Part shown: piece by piece, positions 48,453 through 57,821 of the stretch
Layout: the number at the start of each line of letters is the position of its first letter
Numbering within the stretch: position 1 is the stretch's first letter
Assembly (NCBI RefSeq): GCF_900095175.1
Contig: NZ_LT606946.1
Span: 1,395,417 to 1,459,416 of the forward strand
Direction of reading: 5' to 3'
Source of the DNA: Polynucleobacter necessarius
Lineage (GTDB): Bacteria > Pseudomonadota > Gammaproteobacteria > Burkholderiales > Burkholderiaceae
Length of the DNA: 64,000 nt
Program-made: the position numbers and the translations under genes
Notes under the pieces: generated by a model
The model's input: the letters and a program-made list of their open reading frames with translations, nothing else
The model's database searches: none
Told to the model about the DNA's origin: nothing

Positions 48453-49955
48453 ATGGAATTATTTAATAATCTCGCTCTCGGCTTTGATACCGCGTTCACC
48501 CTTCAAAATTTGATGTATTGCTTTATTGGCTGCCTATTGGGCACGCTAATTGGCGTACTCCCTGGCCTAGGCCCTGTAGCTACTATTGCCATGTTGCTCC
48601 CAGCAACATACGCACTGCCCCCAATTGCAGCCTTGATCATGTTGGCTGGTATCTATTACGGCTCGCAGTACGGCGGGTCTACTACTGCGATTTTGCTCAA
48701 TATCCCAGGGGAAACGTCCTCGGTGGTCACGGCAATTGATGGCTACCAAATGGCCAAAAATGGGCGTGGTGGTGTTGCTTTATTTACTGCCGGCATGGGT
48801 TCATTCTTTGCTGGTTGCGTAGCTACTTTAGTTTTGGCCGCTTTTGCCGCCCCTCTCTCCGAATTAGCCTTTAAGTTTGGTCCGGCTGAATACTTCTCTC
48901 TAATGGTTTTGGGATTAATTGGTGCAGTTGTGTTGGCTTCAGGATCCTTGATCAAAGCGATTGGCATGATCATCCTTGGCCTCTTGATGGGCTTAATCGG
49001 CACGGATGTGAACTCTGGAGTTGCTCGTTACTCCTTTGACATTCCACAATTAAGCGATGGCATTGGATTTGTCAGTGTGGCTATGGGCGTATTTGGCTTC
49101 GCTGAAATCATGGGGAACCTTGAAAAGACTGATGATGATGAAGGCTTTTTGAATAAAGTGACCTCCATGATCCCATCCAAGCAAGACTTGAAGCGCATGA
49201 TCCCATCCATCCTACGCGGAACCACTATTGGATCCCTTTTAGGAATTTTGCCAGGCGGTGGTGCAGCTCTAGCTGCCTTTGGTGCGTACTCGGTTGAGAA
49301 GAAATCCTCAAAATACACCCACGAATTCGGTAAGGGTGCTATTGAGGGTGTAGCTGGTCCAGAAGCAGCCAATAATGCTGCAGCTCAAACCTCTTTCATT
49401 CCATTGCTCACTTTGGGTATTCCACCAAATGCAGTGATGGCTCTGATGGTTGGAGCGATGACTATTCATAACATTCAACCTGGTCCACAAGTGATGACTA
49501 GCAACCCAGCCCTGTTCTGGGGTCTGATTGCTTCCATGTGGATTGGTAACGTCATGTTGATTCTCTTGAACTTGCCTCTCATTGGTATCTGGGTAAAGCT
49601 CTTGAAGATCCCTTACCGCTTAATGTATCCAGCCATTCTGGTCTTCTGCTGTATCGGCGTTTACACCGTCAACAACTCCGTATTTGACGTTTATGTGACG
49701 GCTGGTTTCGGCATAATTGGTTACCTCTTCTTCAAACTCGGCTGCGAATCCGCTCCGTTGCTCCTCGGTTTCGTACTCGGACCAATGATGGAAGAGAACT
49801 TCCGTCGCGCCTTGTTGTTGTCACGTGGCGATTTCTCAACCTTCTTTACACGCCCACTATCTCTAGGCTTGCTCATCGCAGCAGCTCTCTTGGTGGTGAT
49901 CGTAGCCCTCCCATCGGTTAAGAAAACCCGTGAAGAGGCTTTTGTAGAGGAATAA
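48453..49955 (+). CDS. tctA: tripartite tricarboxylate transporter large permease TctA
   Basis: 500 residues with about 10-12 membrane helices. TctA marks: LIGVLPGLGPVATIAMLLP at the N-terminus, YGSQYGGSTTAILLNIPGE, SILRGTTIGSLLGILPGGG and GPEAANNAAAQTSFIPLLTLG. With TctB and a periplasmic TctC it takes up di- or tricarboxylates by ion coupling. No TctC lies in this window, so the binding protein must be encoded elsewhere. Intact. Confidence 0.94.
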   Translation: MELFNNLALGFDTAFTLQNLMYCFIGCLLGTLIGVLPGLGPVATIAMLLPATYALPPIAALIMLAGIYYGSQYGGSTTAILLNIPGETSSVVTAIDGYQMAKNGRGGVALFTAGMGSFFAGCVATLVLAAFAAPLSELAFKFGPAEYFSLMVLGLIGAVVLASGSLIKAIGMIILGLLMGLIGTDVNSGVARYSFDIPQLSDGIGFVSVAMGVFGFAEIMGNLEKTDDDEGFLNKVTSMIPSKQDLKRMIPSILRGTTIGSLLGILPGGGAALAAFGAYSVEKKSSKYTHEFGKGAIEGVAGPEAANNAAAQTSFIPLLTLGIPPNAVMALMVGAMTIHNIQPGPQVMTSNPALFWGLIASMWIGNVMLILLNLPLIGIWVKLLKIPYRLMYPAILVFCCIGVYTVNNSVFDVYVTAGFGIIGYLFFKLGCESAPLLLGFVLGPMMEENFRRALLLSRGDFSTFFTRPLSLGLLIAAALLVVIVALPSVKKTREEAFVEE

Positions 49956-49979
49956 TTCTCGAAAGCTTCCCAGAAACGA

Positions 49980-49999
49980 GCCCGCAGTAGTTTGCGGGC
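49980..49999 (+). terminator. rho-independent terminator of tctBA
   Basis: GCCCGCA and TGCGGGC with a six-base loop, followed by a run of T's, 25 bases past the tctA stop and 40 bases before glnS. Confidence 0.9.
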
Positions 50000-50039
50000 T
50001 TTTTTCTTTATTGGCAGGTCTTTTCTCTACAATGGGCGC

Positions 50040-51812
50040 ATGTCCCAAGATAGCAAACCCCCTAAATCGACTACCAGCACTGTTGCTGAGCCTTCTAACT
50101 TTTTGCGCCAGATCATTGACCATGACTTGGCGAGTGGTGTCTACCAGAACCGAAGCGATCGCAATGGTCAAACTATCCCCTCCATCATCACGCGTTTTCC
50201 GCCAGAACCCAATGGCTACCTTCATATTGGTCACGCCAAAAGTATTTGCCTAAACTTTGGTTTAGCCGCTGATTACAACAATCAAGCAGGTGGCGCCCGT
50301 TGCAATATGCGCCTGGACGACACCAATCCAGTCAAAGAAGATGTTGAATACGCCGATAGTATTTTGGATGCAGTCAAATGGCTTGGTTTTGATTGGGGCA
50401 CACACCTCTATTACGCAAGCGATTACTTTGACCAGCTCTATGAGTTTGCGGAAATTCTGATTCAGAATGGCAAAGCATATGTCGATAGTCAAAGCGCGGA
50501 TGATATTCATACCAATCGCGGCAACTTTGGCCAAGCTGGAAAAAATAGCCCATACCGCGATCGCACGCCCGATGAGAACCTGGCTTTATTCCGCGAGATG
50601 CGTGATGGCAAACATAAAGACGGCGAACATGTTCTACGTCTAAAAATTGATATGGCGCATCCTAATATTGTGATGCGTGATCCTGTGGTCTATCGTATTC
50701 GTCATACCGATCACCACCGGACTGGCAGTAAGTGGTGTATCTACCCTTTATATGACTTCACCCACTGCATTTCGGATGCATTGGAAAATGTCTCACACTC
50801 CATCTGCACTTTGGAGTTTGAAAATAATCGCCCGCTCTACGATTGGATTGTGGCCTCACTAGCAGAGTTGGGGATCTTCAAAAATCCAGTGCCGCATCAG
50901 TATGAATTCGCCCGCCTCAACTTAACTTACACCATCACCAGCAAACGTAAGCTACTGCAATTGGTCGAAGAAAAACATGTTGATGGCTGGGATGATCCAC
51001 GGATGCCAACTATCGTTGGTATTCGTCGCAGAGGCTATACACCGGAGAGTATTCGCTTGTTCTGCGAGCGCATCGGGGTTTCTAAGGCGGATAGCTGGAT
51101 CGACATGAGCACGCTGGATCAAGCCTTGCGTGACGATCTTGAAGCCAAGGCGCCACGTGCCACAGCAGTTCTGAAGCCACTCAAACTCGTCATTGAAAAT
51201 TTTGATGCCTCTGCAAGTGAACCTTGCTCAGCACCGCGCCATCCTCAGCACCCTGAATGGGGCAATCGTAAGTTTCATTTCACAAAAGAATTGTGGATTG
51301 AAGAGGACGACTTCATGAAAGAACCCATCAAGGGATTCTTCAGACTCTACCCACCAATCGGTGATCAGCCCGGTGGACGTGTCCGCTTGCGTCATGGCTT
51401 TGTCATTGAATGCACTGGCTTTGAAGTAGACGCTAATGGCAACGTGATACAAGTCAATGCAACCCACTTTCCAGATAGCAAGAGCGGCACTCCCGGCTCA
51501 AACAATTACAAGGTCAAAGGCAACATTCATTGGGTCAGCGCAGCTGAAGCTGTGCCTGCGCAAGTACGTCTTTATGACCACCTGTTTAATGACCCACATC
51601 CCGATAGTGGCGATAAAAACTTCCTGGATGCGATTAACCCAAGCTCAAAGCAAACGATTACTGCCTACTTAGAGCCCTGCATGAAAGAGGCTAAAGCAGA
51701 CGATCGCTTCCAGTTTGAACGCCACGGCTACTTTGTTGCAGACCAAAGCGATTCCAAGCCGGGTCACCCTGTATTTAACCGTACGGTCGGACTTAAGGAT
51801 TCTTGGAAATAG
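50040..51812 (+). CDS. glnS: glutaminyl-tRNA synthetase
   Basis: 590 residues, class Ib. HIGH motif in PPEPNGYLHIGHAKSI, CNMRLDDTNPVKEDVEYAD, the Glx-tRNA signature TSKRKLLQLVEEKHVDGWDDPRMPT, and a C-terminal anticodon-binding beta-barrel. Start ATG at 50040. Its last 20 bases overlap the tail of the convergent epimerase pseudogene. Confidence 0.96.
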   Translation: MSQDSKPPKSTTSTVAEPSNFLRQIIDHDLASGVYQNRSDRNGQTIPSIITRFPPEPNGYLHIGHAKSICLNFGLAADYNNQAGGARCNMRLDDTNPVKEDVEYADSILDAVKWLGFDWGTHLYYASDYFDQLYEFAEILIQNGKAYVDSQSADDIHTNRGNFGQAGKNSPYRDRTPDENLALFREMRDGKHKDGEHVLRLKIDMAHPNIVMRDPVVYRIRHTDHHRTGSKWCIYPLYDFTHCISDALENVSHSICTLEFENNRPLYDWIVASLAELGIFKNPVPHQYEFARLNLTYTITSKRKLLQLVEEKHVDGWDDPRMPTIVGIRRRGYTPESIRLFCERIGVSKADSWIDMSTLDQALRDDLEAKAPRATAVLKPLKLVIENFDASASEPCSAPRHPQHPEWGNRKFHFTKELWIEEDDFMKEPIKGFFRLYPPIGDQPGGRVRLRHGFVIECTGFEVDANGNVIQVNATHFPDSKSGTPGSNNYKVKGNIHWVSAAEAVPAQVRLYDHLFNDPHPDSGDKNFLDAINPSSKQTITAYLEPCMKEAKADDRFQFERHGYFVADQSDSKPGHPVFNRTVGLKDSWK

Positions 51813-52679
51813 TTTTCAGAAACTCTGCGACGCTGGGATAGCGTAGCGGGGTTTTTAATTCTGCCAGTCGTGTATTCGTTACGCGCCGAGACTCCCGCAT
51901 AAAAGACCACAGCATGGGAGATACGATCTTCTCCAACTGTTCAGCAGGCATTCTTGGTGGCCGATCCAAGCCAAAGGCATCAGCTACCTCATCAAAGTAA
52001 TCGCCCATCTTAGTTTCACCGCCGTCACAGGCATTAATGACACGCTGTGGTTTACCGTGATAAACGGCAGCACAAACGAGTCTTGCTAAGTCATCACTCT
52101 GAATATGGTTTGAGTAGGCATCTTCATTTGCGATCAAGGCAGGTGTCCCCACTTGAATGCGCTCAACCGGCAATCGGTCAGCAGCATAAATTCCCGGCAC
52201 ACGCAAAATCGTCAGGGTTACACCGTGAGCTGGAGCCCAAAGGCGGAGGCAATTTTCTGCGTCCACTCTTCGCTTAGCCCTCTCACTTTGAGGGTTGACG
52301 GGGTCACCTCACTCACTTTGCTACCTGCGTGATCTCCATAAACACCGGTAGTGCTCACATAAATCAAGCGCCCAACAGTATCAGAGCCTTGGGATAAAAT
52401 TCGGAGAAGGTTGCGAGTTCGGCAATCACGATGACCTGTATTTTGGGGTGGTGCCAGGTGGATCACGGTTTGCGCTAATCCACTTAAACGCCACAAGCTA
52501 TCGGGCTTATCCAGATCCCCCAAAATCGGAATCGCGCCAACCGCTCTCAACTCCTGAAAACGGGTTTTCTGGGAAGTTAAGCCATATACCCGATGACTTC
52601 GGGCAAGCTGTTTGGCAACACGAAGGCCAATGTCGCCGCAGCCGACGATCAGGATTCGAGGTTTACCAAAAGATTACAT
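51793..52679 (-). pseudogene. NAD-dependent epimerase/SDR-type protein, decayed
   Basis: Remnant of an extended SDR-like (YeeZ-type) NAD(P)-binding protein: LIVGCGDIGLRVAKQL binds the dinucleotide, VYGLTSQKTRFQELRAVGA, then LIYVSTTGVYGDHAG with the Tyr of the SDR active site, and a C-terminal half LRVPGIYAADRLPVERI. The only plausible ATG (52677-52679) is followed at once by TAA. One G is missing near 52305: with it the frame passes from SEVDPVNPQSER into AKRRVDAENCL. Two independent lesions make this a true pseudogene. Its tail overlaps glnS by 20 bases. Confidence 0.85.
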
Positions 52680-52709
52680 AGGTCACATCGTAACGATTTA
52701 TTGAAAGGA

Positions 52710-53757
52710 ATGAGAGTGTCTTACCAAGTCACGCTCAAGGCGAGCGGCAAACAATTTACCGTCCAGAAGGATGAAACCCTACTTGAGGCAGCGCTACAAC
52801 AGGGCATCCCCTTCCCTATGGCTGTAAAAACGGTGCTTGCGGGTCCTGTAAGGGCAAGGTTTTAGAAGATCAGGTAGAGCACGGTCAACATAGTGCTGCT
52901 GCTTTAAGCCCCACTGATGAAGCCGCTGGGGGAACCTTGTTTTGCTGCGCCCATCCCAAGTCAGATCTACTCATTGAAGCGCGCGAAGTTCAGGGTGCCG
53001 GCGATATCGCCATCAGAAAGGTACCTTGTCGTGTGAATGCGATTACCAAACCAAGTGCTGATGTGGCGATTCTGAAACTGCAATTGCCAGCTGCCGAGCG
53101 CTTCCAATTTCTGGCGGGTCAGTATTTAGAATTCCTCCTCAAAGATGGACAGCGCCGCGCCTACTCCATTGCCAATGCGCCCGATCAAGATGATCCTCTC
53201 GAGTTACATATTCGCCACTTGCCAGGCGGGCTCTTTACCGACTTCGTTTTTGGTGCAAAAGATCCCGCATTAAAAGAAAAGGATATCCTGCGCTTTGAGG
53301 GCCCATTGGGTAGCTTCTTCCTCAGAGAGGACTCCAAGAAGCCCATCATTTTTGTTGCGGCAGGCACTGGCTTTGCACCCATCAAATCCATTGTTGAGCA
53401 AATGCAGCTCAAAAAGATCCAGCGCCCGATTCATTTGTACTGGGGTGGACGGCGCCCCAGCGACCTCTATTTGAATGAGCTCTGTCAGTCATGGACAAGA
53501 GACATTCCTAATTTCAAGTACATCCCCGTCGTTTCCGATGCACTTCCAGAAGATCGATGGACTGGGCGCGCAGGCTTTGTGCATCAAGCTGTGATCGCTG
53601 ACCATTCTGACCTCAGCCCTTACCAGGTCTATGCCTGCGGCGCCCCCGTCATGGTCAACGCAGCCCGCCAGGACTTTTCTTCTCAGTGCAGACTACCTGT
53701 GAGGAGGAATTCTTTGCAGACTCCTTTACCAGTGCAGCTGATCTTGCAACAAGCTAA
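52710..53757 (+). pseudogene. ferredoxin-type flavin reductase (CDP-6-deoxy reductase-like), two frameshifts
   Basis: Fused [2Fe-2S] ferredoxin and FNR-type FAD/NAD reductase, as in CDP-6-deoxy-delta-3,4-glucoseen reductase-like and CMO/phenol-hydroxylase reductases. After GIPFP one base is missing (at about 52816); correcting it gives YGCKNGACGSCKGKV and later LFCCAHP, the four cluster cysteines. FAD and NAD motifs RRAYSIANAP, GTGFAPIKSIVEQ and VYACGAPVMV are intact. A second lost base near 53700 hides the natural end PDEEEFFADSFTSAADLATS. AAGGA touches the ATG, so a GTG two codons later (52716) may be the real start. Partner unknown. Confidence 0.85.
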
Positions 53758-53808
53758 CCTGCTAAGCGTGATAATAGAAACCTCATTTGATCTCACTTCG
53801 CACACGAT

Positions 53809-55002
53809 ATGAATAAGCCAGCCCAATCCGTAGATGCCCACTCAGTGATGTTTATTACTCCACGACCAGAAGTGATGATGGTTGAGGGCAAAGGTTCATG
53901 GCTCACCGATAACAATGGCAAGCGCTACTTAGACTTCTTGCAAGGCTGGGCTGTGAACTGCCTAGGCCATAGCAACCCAGGAATGATTGAAGCGCTCAAT
54001 GCTCAGGCAAAGAAACTGATTAACCCGAGTCCAGCGTTCTATAACGAACCAATGATTCGCTTATCCAATCTTCTGACAGAGAACAGCTGCTTCAACAAAG
54101 TATTTTTTGCCAATAGTGGCGCTGAAGCAAACGAAGGTGCTATCAAACTGGCTCGTAAATGGGGTCGGTTGAATAAATCAGGCGCCTTTGAAATCATTAC
54201 CTTTGATCACAGCTTTCATGGTCGAACCTTAGCGACCATGAGTGCATCTGGTAAGCCGGGTTGGGACACCATGTTTGCCCCACAAGTTCCCGGCTTTCCA
54301 AAAGCAGACTTGAATGACTTGGACTCTGTCAAAAAACTAGTCACCGACAAAACGGTTGCAGTCATGCTCGAGCCAGTTCAAGGCGAAGGTGGCGTAATCC
54401 CAACTACCAAAGAATTTATGCAAAGCCTGCGTAAATTCACTAAAGAAAACAATATTCTGTTGATCGTGGATGAAGTACAAGCCGGCTGTGGGCGCACTGG
54501 AAAACTCTTCGCCTATCAACATTACGGCATCGAACCAGACATCATGACCTTAGGTAAAGGTATTGGTGGTGGCGTTCCCCTAGCCGCGCTGATGGCAACT
54601 GATGCAGTTGCTTGCTTCGTTCCAGGCGATCAAGGCGGCACCTATAACGGCAACCCACTCATGACCGCAGTAGGCATTAGTGTGATCGAGCAGCTATTAG
54701 CTCCAGGATTCTTGGATGCGGTCCGCGCGAAGGGTGAATTACTTAGCAAAGAGCTGCTCTCTATCTCTGCAGAATTTAATCTGAATGGTGAACGTGGTGA
54801 AGGCTTATTACGCGCCCTGATGCTGAGCAGTGATATTGGCGGTAAGTTGGTTGAACTTGCTCGCGATAGAGGTCCAGAAGGCTTGTTGATCAACTCACCA
54901 AGGCCCAATCTCCTTCGCTTTATGCCTGCACTCAATGTATCCGATGATGAAATCCGTCAGATGTGCAATATCTTGAGAGAGCTACTAAAGCAAGTTGCCT
55001 AA
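53809..55002 (+). CDS. argD: acetylornithine/succinyldiaminopimelate aminotransferase
   Basis: 397 residues, class-III PLP aminotransferase. Substrate region FLQGWAVNCLGHSNPGM, the ANSGAEANEGAIKLARKW pyridoxal-phosphate loop, SFHGRTLATMSASGKP, LIVDEVQAGCGRTGKLFA, and the Schiff-base Lys in MTLGKGIGGGVPLAA. It transfers an amino group in arginine (and likely lysine) synthesis. ArgD is the best match; ornithine or 4-aminobutyrate aminotransferase are less likely by length. Intact. Confidence 0.9.
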   Translation: MNKPAQSVDAHSVMFITPRPEVMMVEGKGSWLTDNNGKRYLDFLQGWAVNCLGHSNPGMIEALNAQAKKLINPSPAFYNEPMIRLSNLLTENSCFNKVFFANSGAEANEGAIKLARKWGRLNKSGAFEIITFDHSFHGRTLATMSASGKPGWDTMFAPQVPGFPKADLNDLDSVKKLVTDKTVAVMLEPVQGEGGVIPTTKEFMQSLRKFTKENNILLIVDEVQAGCGRTGKLFAYQHYGIEPDIMTLGKGIGGGVPLAALMATDAVACFVPGDQGGTYNGNPLMTAVGISVIEQLLAPGFLDAVRAKGELLSKELLSISAEFNLNGERGEGLLRALMLSSDIGGKLVELARDRGPEGLLINSPRPNLLRFMPALNVSDDEIRQMCNILRELLKQVA

Positions 55003-55020
55003 AAGCATCTAGACAGAATG

Positions 55021-55049
55021 CAATAAAGGAGCCTTAGGCTCCTTTATTG
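55021..55049. terminator. bidirectional terminator between argD and ispH
   Basis: CAATAAAGGAGCC and GGCTCCTTTATTG form a perfect 13-base stem with a TTA loop. A and T runs flank the GC core on both sides, fitting both convergent genes. Confidence 0.9.
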
Positions 55050-55056
55050 TTTATGG

Positions 55057-55998
55057 CTAGCCAACTAAATTTTTTGGTAGCGAGAAAGCAATGTCTTCTA
55101 CTACGCCCTCGAGATTACGAATACTGCGTGGGCCAAATTCTTGAATCTTTTCCACAATTGAGAGTGCTAGACTCTCTGGCGCTGACGCACCTGCAGTAAG
55201 ACCAACACGTTTCTTGCCTGCAAACCATTCAGCTTGAAGTTGTTCTGGTGCATCAACCATGTAAGCCGGTACGCCGAGTTTTTCAGCTAATTCACGCAAG
55301 CGATTCGAGTTCGAGCTTACCTTGCTTCCCACCACAATAACTACCTCAACCTGAGGCGCCATAAATTTCACAGCATCTTGGCGGTTCTGAGTGGCATAAC
55401 AAATATCTTGTTTACGCGGCTGAACAATATTCGGAAATTTTTGAGTCAAGGCGTCAACGATTTCTTTCGTCTCATCTACGGAGAGTGTGGTTTGCGTTAC
55501 AAAAGCAATTTTTTCATTCTCAGTAAAAGGCAGATTCGCGACATCCGCCACTTTTTCAATCAGATGAATGCCCTTGTCTACCTGCCCCATCGTGCCTTCA
55601 ACTTCGGGGTGTCCTGTGTGACCAATCATCAGGACTGTAAAACCATCCTTACACATCTTGATAACCTCAAGATGCACCTTGGTAACCAATGGGCAGGTAG
55701 CGTCATATACCTGCAGTCCGCGCGCCTCGGCATCTTGGCGCACCTCTTGAGAAACACCATGGGCACTAAACACCACGATGCCGCCTTTAGGAACTTCATG
55801 CAATTCATCGACAAACACAGCACCTTTTTCACGCAGTCCGTTAACGACATAGGCGTTGTGAACAATTTCATGACGTACATATATTGGTGCGCCAAAACGA
55901 GTCAACGCTTCATTAACAATATTGATGGCACGATCCACGCCCGCGCAAAAGCCGCGAGGTTGCGCCATCAAAATTTCTGCTTGGACTTGATTACTCAT
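55057..55998 (-). CDS. ispH: 4-hydroxy-3-methylbut-2-enyl diphosphate reductase
   Basis: 313 residues. Family marks: [17 protein letters not shown] (first cluster Cys), [26 protein letters not shown] (second Cys), [28 protein letters not shown] (third Cys), [13 protein letters not shown] and [11 protein letters not shown]. It uses a [4Fe-4S] cluster for the last MEP-pathway step, making IPP and DMAPP for the ispA product upstream in this window. Intact. Confidence 0.97.
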   Translation of the reverse strand: MSNQVQAEILMAQPRGFCAGVDRAINIVNEALTRFGAPIYVRHEIVHNAYVVNGLREKGAVFVDELHEVPKGGIVVFSAHGVSQEVRQDAEARGLQVYDATCPLVTKVHLEVIKMCKDGFTVLMIGHTGHPEVEGTMGQVDKGIHLIEKVADVANLPFTENEKIAFVTQTTLSVDETKEIVDALTQKFPNIVQPRKQDICYATQNRQDAVKFMAPQVEVVIVVGSKVSSNSNRLRELAEKLGVPAYMVDAPEQLQAEWFAGKKRVGLTAGASAPESLALSIVEKIQEFGPRSIRNLEGVVEDIAFSLPKNLVG

Positions 55999-56001
55999 CA
56001 G

Positions 56002-56448
56002 TTACAGAATCGCAACGATTTCAGCCTCGAAGGTAACAGGCCTTCCAGCAAGTGGATGATTGAAATCAAACCACGCACCCTCTTCATTGATGGATTGCAG
56101 TACACCAGCATATTGAGCGCCGCCAGGCGCATTAAATTCAATCACGTCGCCAGGATTAAATTCCACATCATCATCGCGGCCTTCTTTGAGCGCCCCCAAA
56201 GAAACCCACTGAATTAATTCTTCCTTACGCTCGCTAAAGCTTTCTTCAGGCGGCAGCAAGGCACTTCTCTTTTCACCTACAGCCAACCCGATCAACACCT
56301 TTTCAAAACAAGGCGCAAATTGTCCAGAACCCATCAACACCGTCGCAGAGCGATCAATAAAAGTATTGATGTAATCATCCCCGCTGGGCAAAGTCAGCCG
56401 ATAGTTGAGGGTCAAGAAGGAATTGGGCAAAACCGTAAGCTTAGTCAT
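56002..56448 (-). CDS. fkpB: FKBP-type peptidyl-prolyl isomerase (SlpA/FkpB)
   Basis: 148 residues. SlpA-type FKBP with its IF-domain insertion: [20 protein letters not shown], the [21 protein letters not shown] loop, and [20 protein letters not shown]. Cytosolic chaperone and proline isomerase. Often neighbours ispH, as here (three-base gap). I use the ATG at 56448 (MTKLTVLPN) in place of the longer upstream frame. Confidence 0.92.
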   Translation of the reverse strand: MTKLTVLPNSFLTLNYRLTLPSGDDYINTFIDRSATVLMGSGQFAPCFEKVLIGLAVGEKRSALLPPEESFSERKEELIQWVSLGALKEGRDDDVEFNPGDVIEFNAPGGAQYAGVLQSINEEGAWFDFNHPLAGRPVTFEAEIVAIL

Positions 56449-56478
56449 AAGGTAATTGTATCTAGGCCCGACGCGAGC

Positions 56479-57171
56479 GTGCACTCGCCGATTACAGATT
56501 GGCCAAAAATGGAGCAGCCACGTGAAAAGCTGCGCACCTTTGGTGCAGCAGCCCTAAGTGATGCTGAATTACTTGCGATCTTTCTGCGTGTTGGCGTCAA
56601 AGGCAAAACCGCTGTGGCCCTGGCTGAAGATCTTCTCCACCATTTTGGCAATTTGCCACGCCTCCTATCCTGCGCTCCCAGATTCATGGCATGGGTATTT
56701 CCAAATGGTCTCAAATTCAGGCAGCGTACGAGCTCGTCAAGCGCAGCCTTGAGGAATCCCTTTCTCAGGAGTCAGTCTTCTCATCACCAAGCTATGTGAA
56801 AGAGTTCTTGCAAGCCCGATTTGGGCGTCTACCGCATGAAGTCTTCCTTTGTCTATACTTTTGACTCCCGCCTGCACCTCATTGAGTGTCAGGAGCTCTT
56901 TAGGGGCTCCTTGACCCACACGGCTGTATACCCCCGAGAAAAATCCTCAAGGAAGCCCTTGCCAGGAACGCTAGCGCCCTTATCGTGGCCCATAACCACC
57001 CTAGCGGCAACCCACTACCCAGCCTTGCCGACCAGGAAATTAACCAAGACGCTGTCTAAAGCCTTGCAGTTGGTGGATATTTCGCTCCTAGATCACTGCA
57101 TAGTTAGTGATAGCGGATTTTTCTCATTTTCGGATTCAGGCCTTATGAAAAATGACTTTAATCATAAGTAA
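56479..57171 (+). pseudogene. radC: RadC-family (JAB/MPN) protein, multiply frameshifted
   Basis: Ordered remnants of a full RadC in three frames. First the start region [18 protein letters not shown], then [20 protein letters not shown]; after a small deletion near 56680, [19 protein letters not shown] through LPHEVFLCLYF; an extra T at 56859-56862 leads into DSRLHLIECQELF; two extra A at 56939-56943 lead into [23 protein letters not shown] with the JAB metal motif; an extra G near 57048 leads into [16 protein letters not shown] to the end. Four independent lesions. RadC proteins are MPN-domain proteins of unclear function and are often dispensable. The GTG at 56479 is the likely old start. 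Confidence 0.9.
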
Positions 57172-57272
57172 TCACTAACTTTTTGGCTATTTTTGACCCA
57201 TATTAGCGGCTAAACTGCTAAATCCTTAAAACTAAAGCGAATTAGGGCTAGATCAAAGTACTCGGAGACTGA

Positions 57273-57278
57273 TACAAT
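57273..57278 (+). promoter_or_regulatory. candidate -10 box for rpmBG
   Basis: TACAAT lies about 30 bases before the rpmB ATG. Only a weak -35 (AGATCA) is found 17 bases upstream, so this is tentative. Confidence 0.3.
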
Positions 57279-57309
57279 CTTCTTTTTTCGCAATTAATGG
57301 AGTTATGTC

Positions 57310-57543
57310 ATGGCAAAAGTTTGCCAAGTCACTGGGAAGAAGCCGATGGTTGGCAACAATGTATCCCATGCAAACAATAAAACGAAGCGTCGCTTTTTGC
57401 CGAATTTGCAAAACCGTCGTTTCTGGGTTGAATCTGAAAACCGTTGGATTAGCTTGCGCTTAACCAATGCTGGTTTGCGCGTTATCGACAAGAACGGCAT
57501 TGATGCTGTGTTGCCTGATCTCCGTGCACGTGGCGAAATTTAA
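57310..57543 (+). CDS. rpmB: 50S ribosomal protein L28
   Basis: 77 residues, standard for L28: [38 protein letters not shown] and a terminal [11 protein letters not shown]. Directly followed by rpmG, the usual order. Confidence 0.97.
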   Translation: MAKVCQVTGKKPMVGNNVSHANNKTKRRFLPNLQNRRFWVESENRWISLRLTNAGLRVIDKNGIDAVLPDLRARGEI

Positions 57544-57554
57544 GGAGCGCACAA

Positions 57555-57722
57555 ATGGCTAAAGGCGGCAGAGAAAAAATCAAATTAGAGTCATCAGCTG
57601 GTACTGGTCACTTCTACACTACTTCAAAAAACAAGCGTACAAAGCCTGAGAAAATGGAGATCATGAAATTCGATCCAACCATTCGCAAGCACGTTGCTTA
57701 CAAAGAAACAAAGCTCAAGTAA
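57555..57722 (+). CDS. rpmG: 50S ribosomal protein L33
   Basis: 55 residues: [40 protein letters not shown] and the tail [10 protein letters not shown]. This is the short L33 form without the zinc-binding cysteine pairs seen in some paralogues. AAGGAG precedes the ATG, 11 bases after the rpmB stop. Confidence 0.95.
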   Translation: MAKGGREKIKLESSAGTGHFYTTSKNKRTKPEKMEIMKFDPTIRKHVAYKETKLK

Positions 57723-57749
57723 TTTATCGATTCGATATTGATTTGCAGC

Positions 57750-57784
57750 AATAAAAAACCCGCTAGATCAGCGGGTTTTTTATT
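57750..57784. terminator. bidirectional terminator between rpmG and the desaturase gene
   Basis: AATAAAAAACCCGCT and AGCGGGTTTTTTATT form a 15-base stem with a five-base loop. Serves the two convergent genes. Confidence 0.9.
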
Positions 57785-57821
57785 GTCTTGATTTTCACCA
57801 AGGTCAAAGTCATGCCATCAC

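Noticed and set aside
55378..56217. Long plus-strand frame opposite ispH and fkpB
   Set aside because: ispH has all its cluster cysteines on the minus strand; the plus frame is a shadow that runs across two genes.
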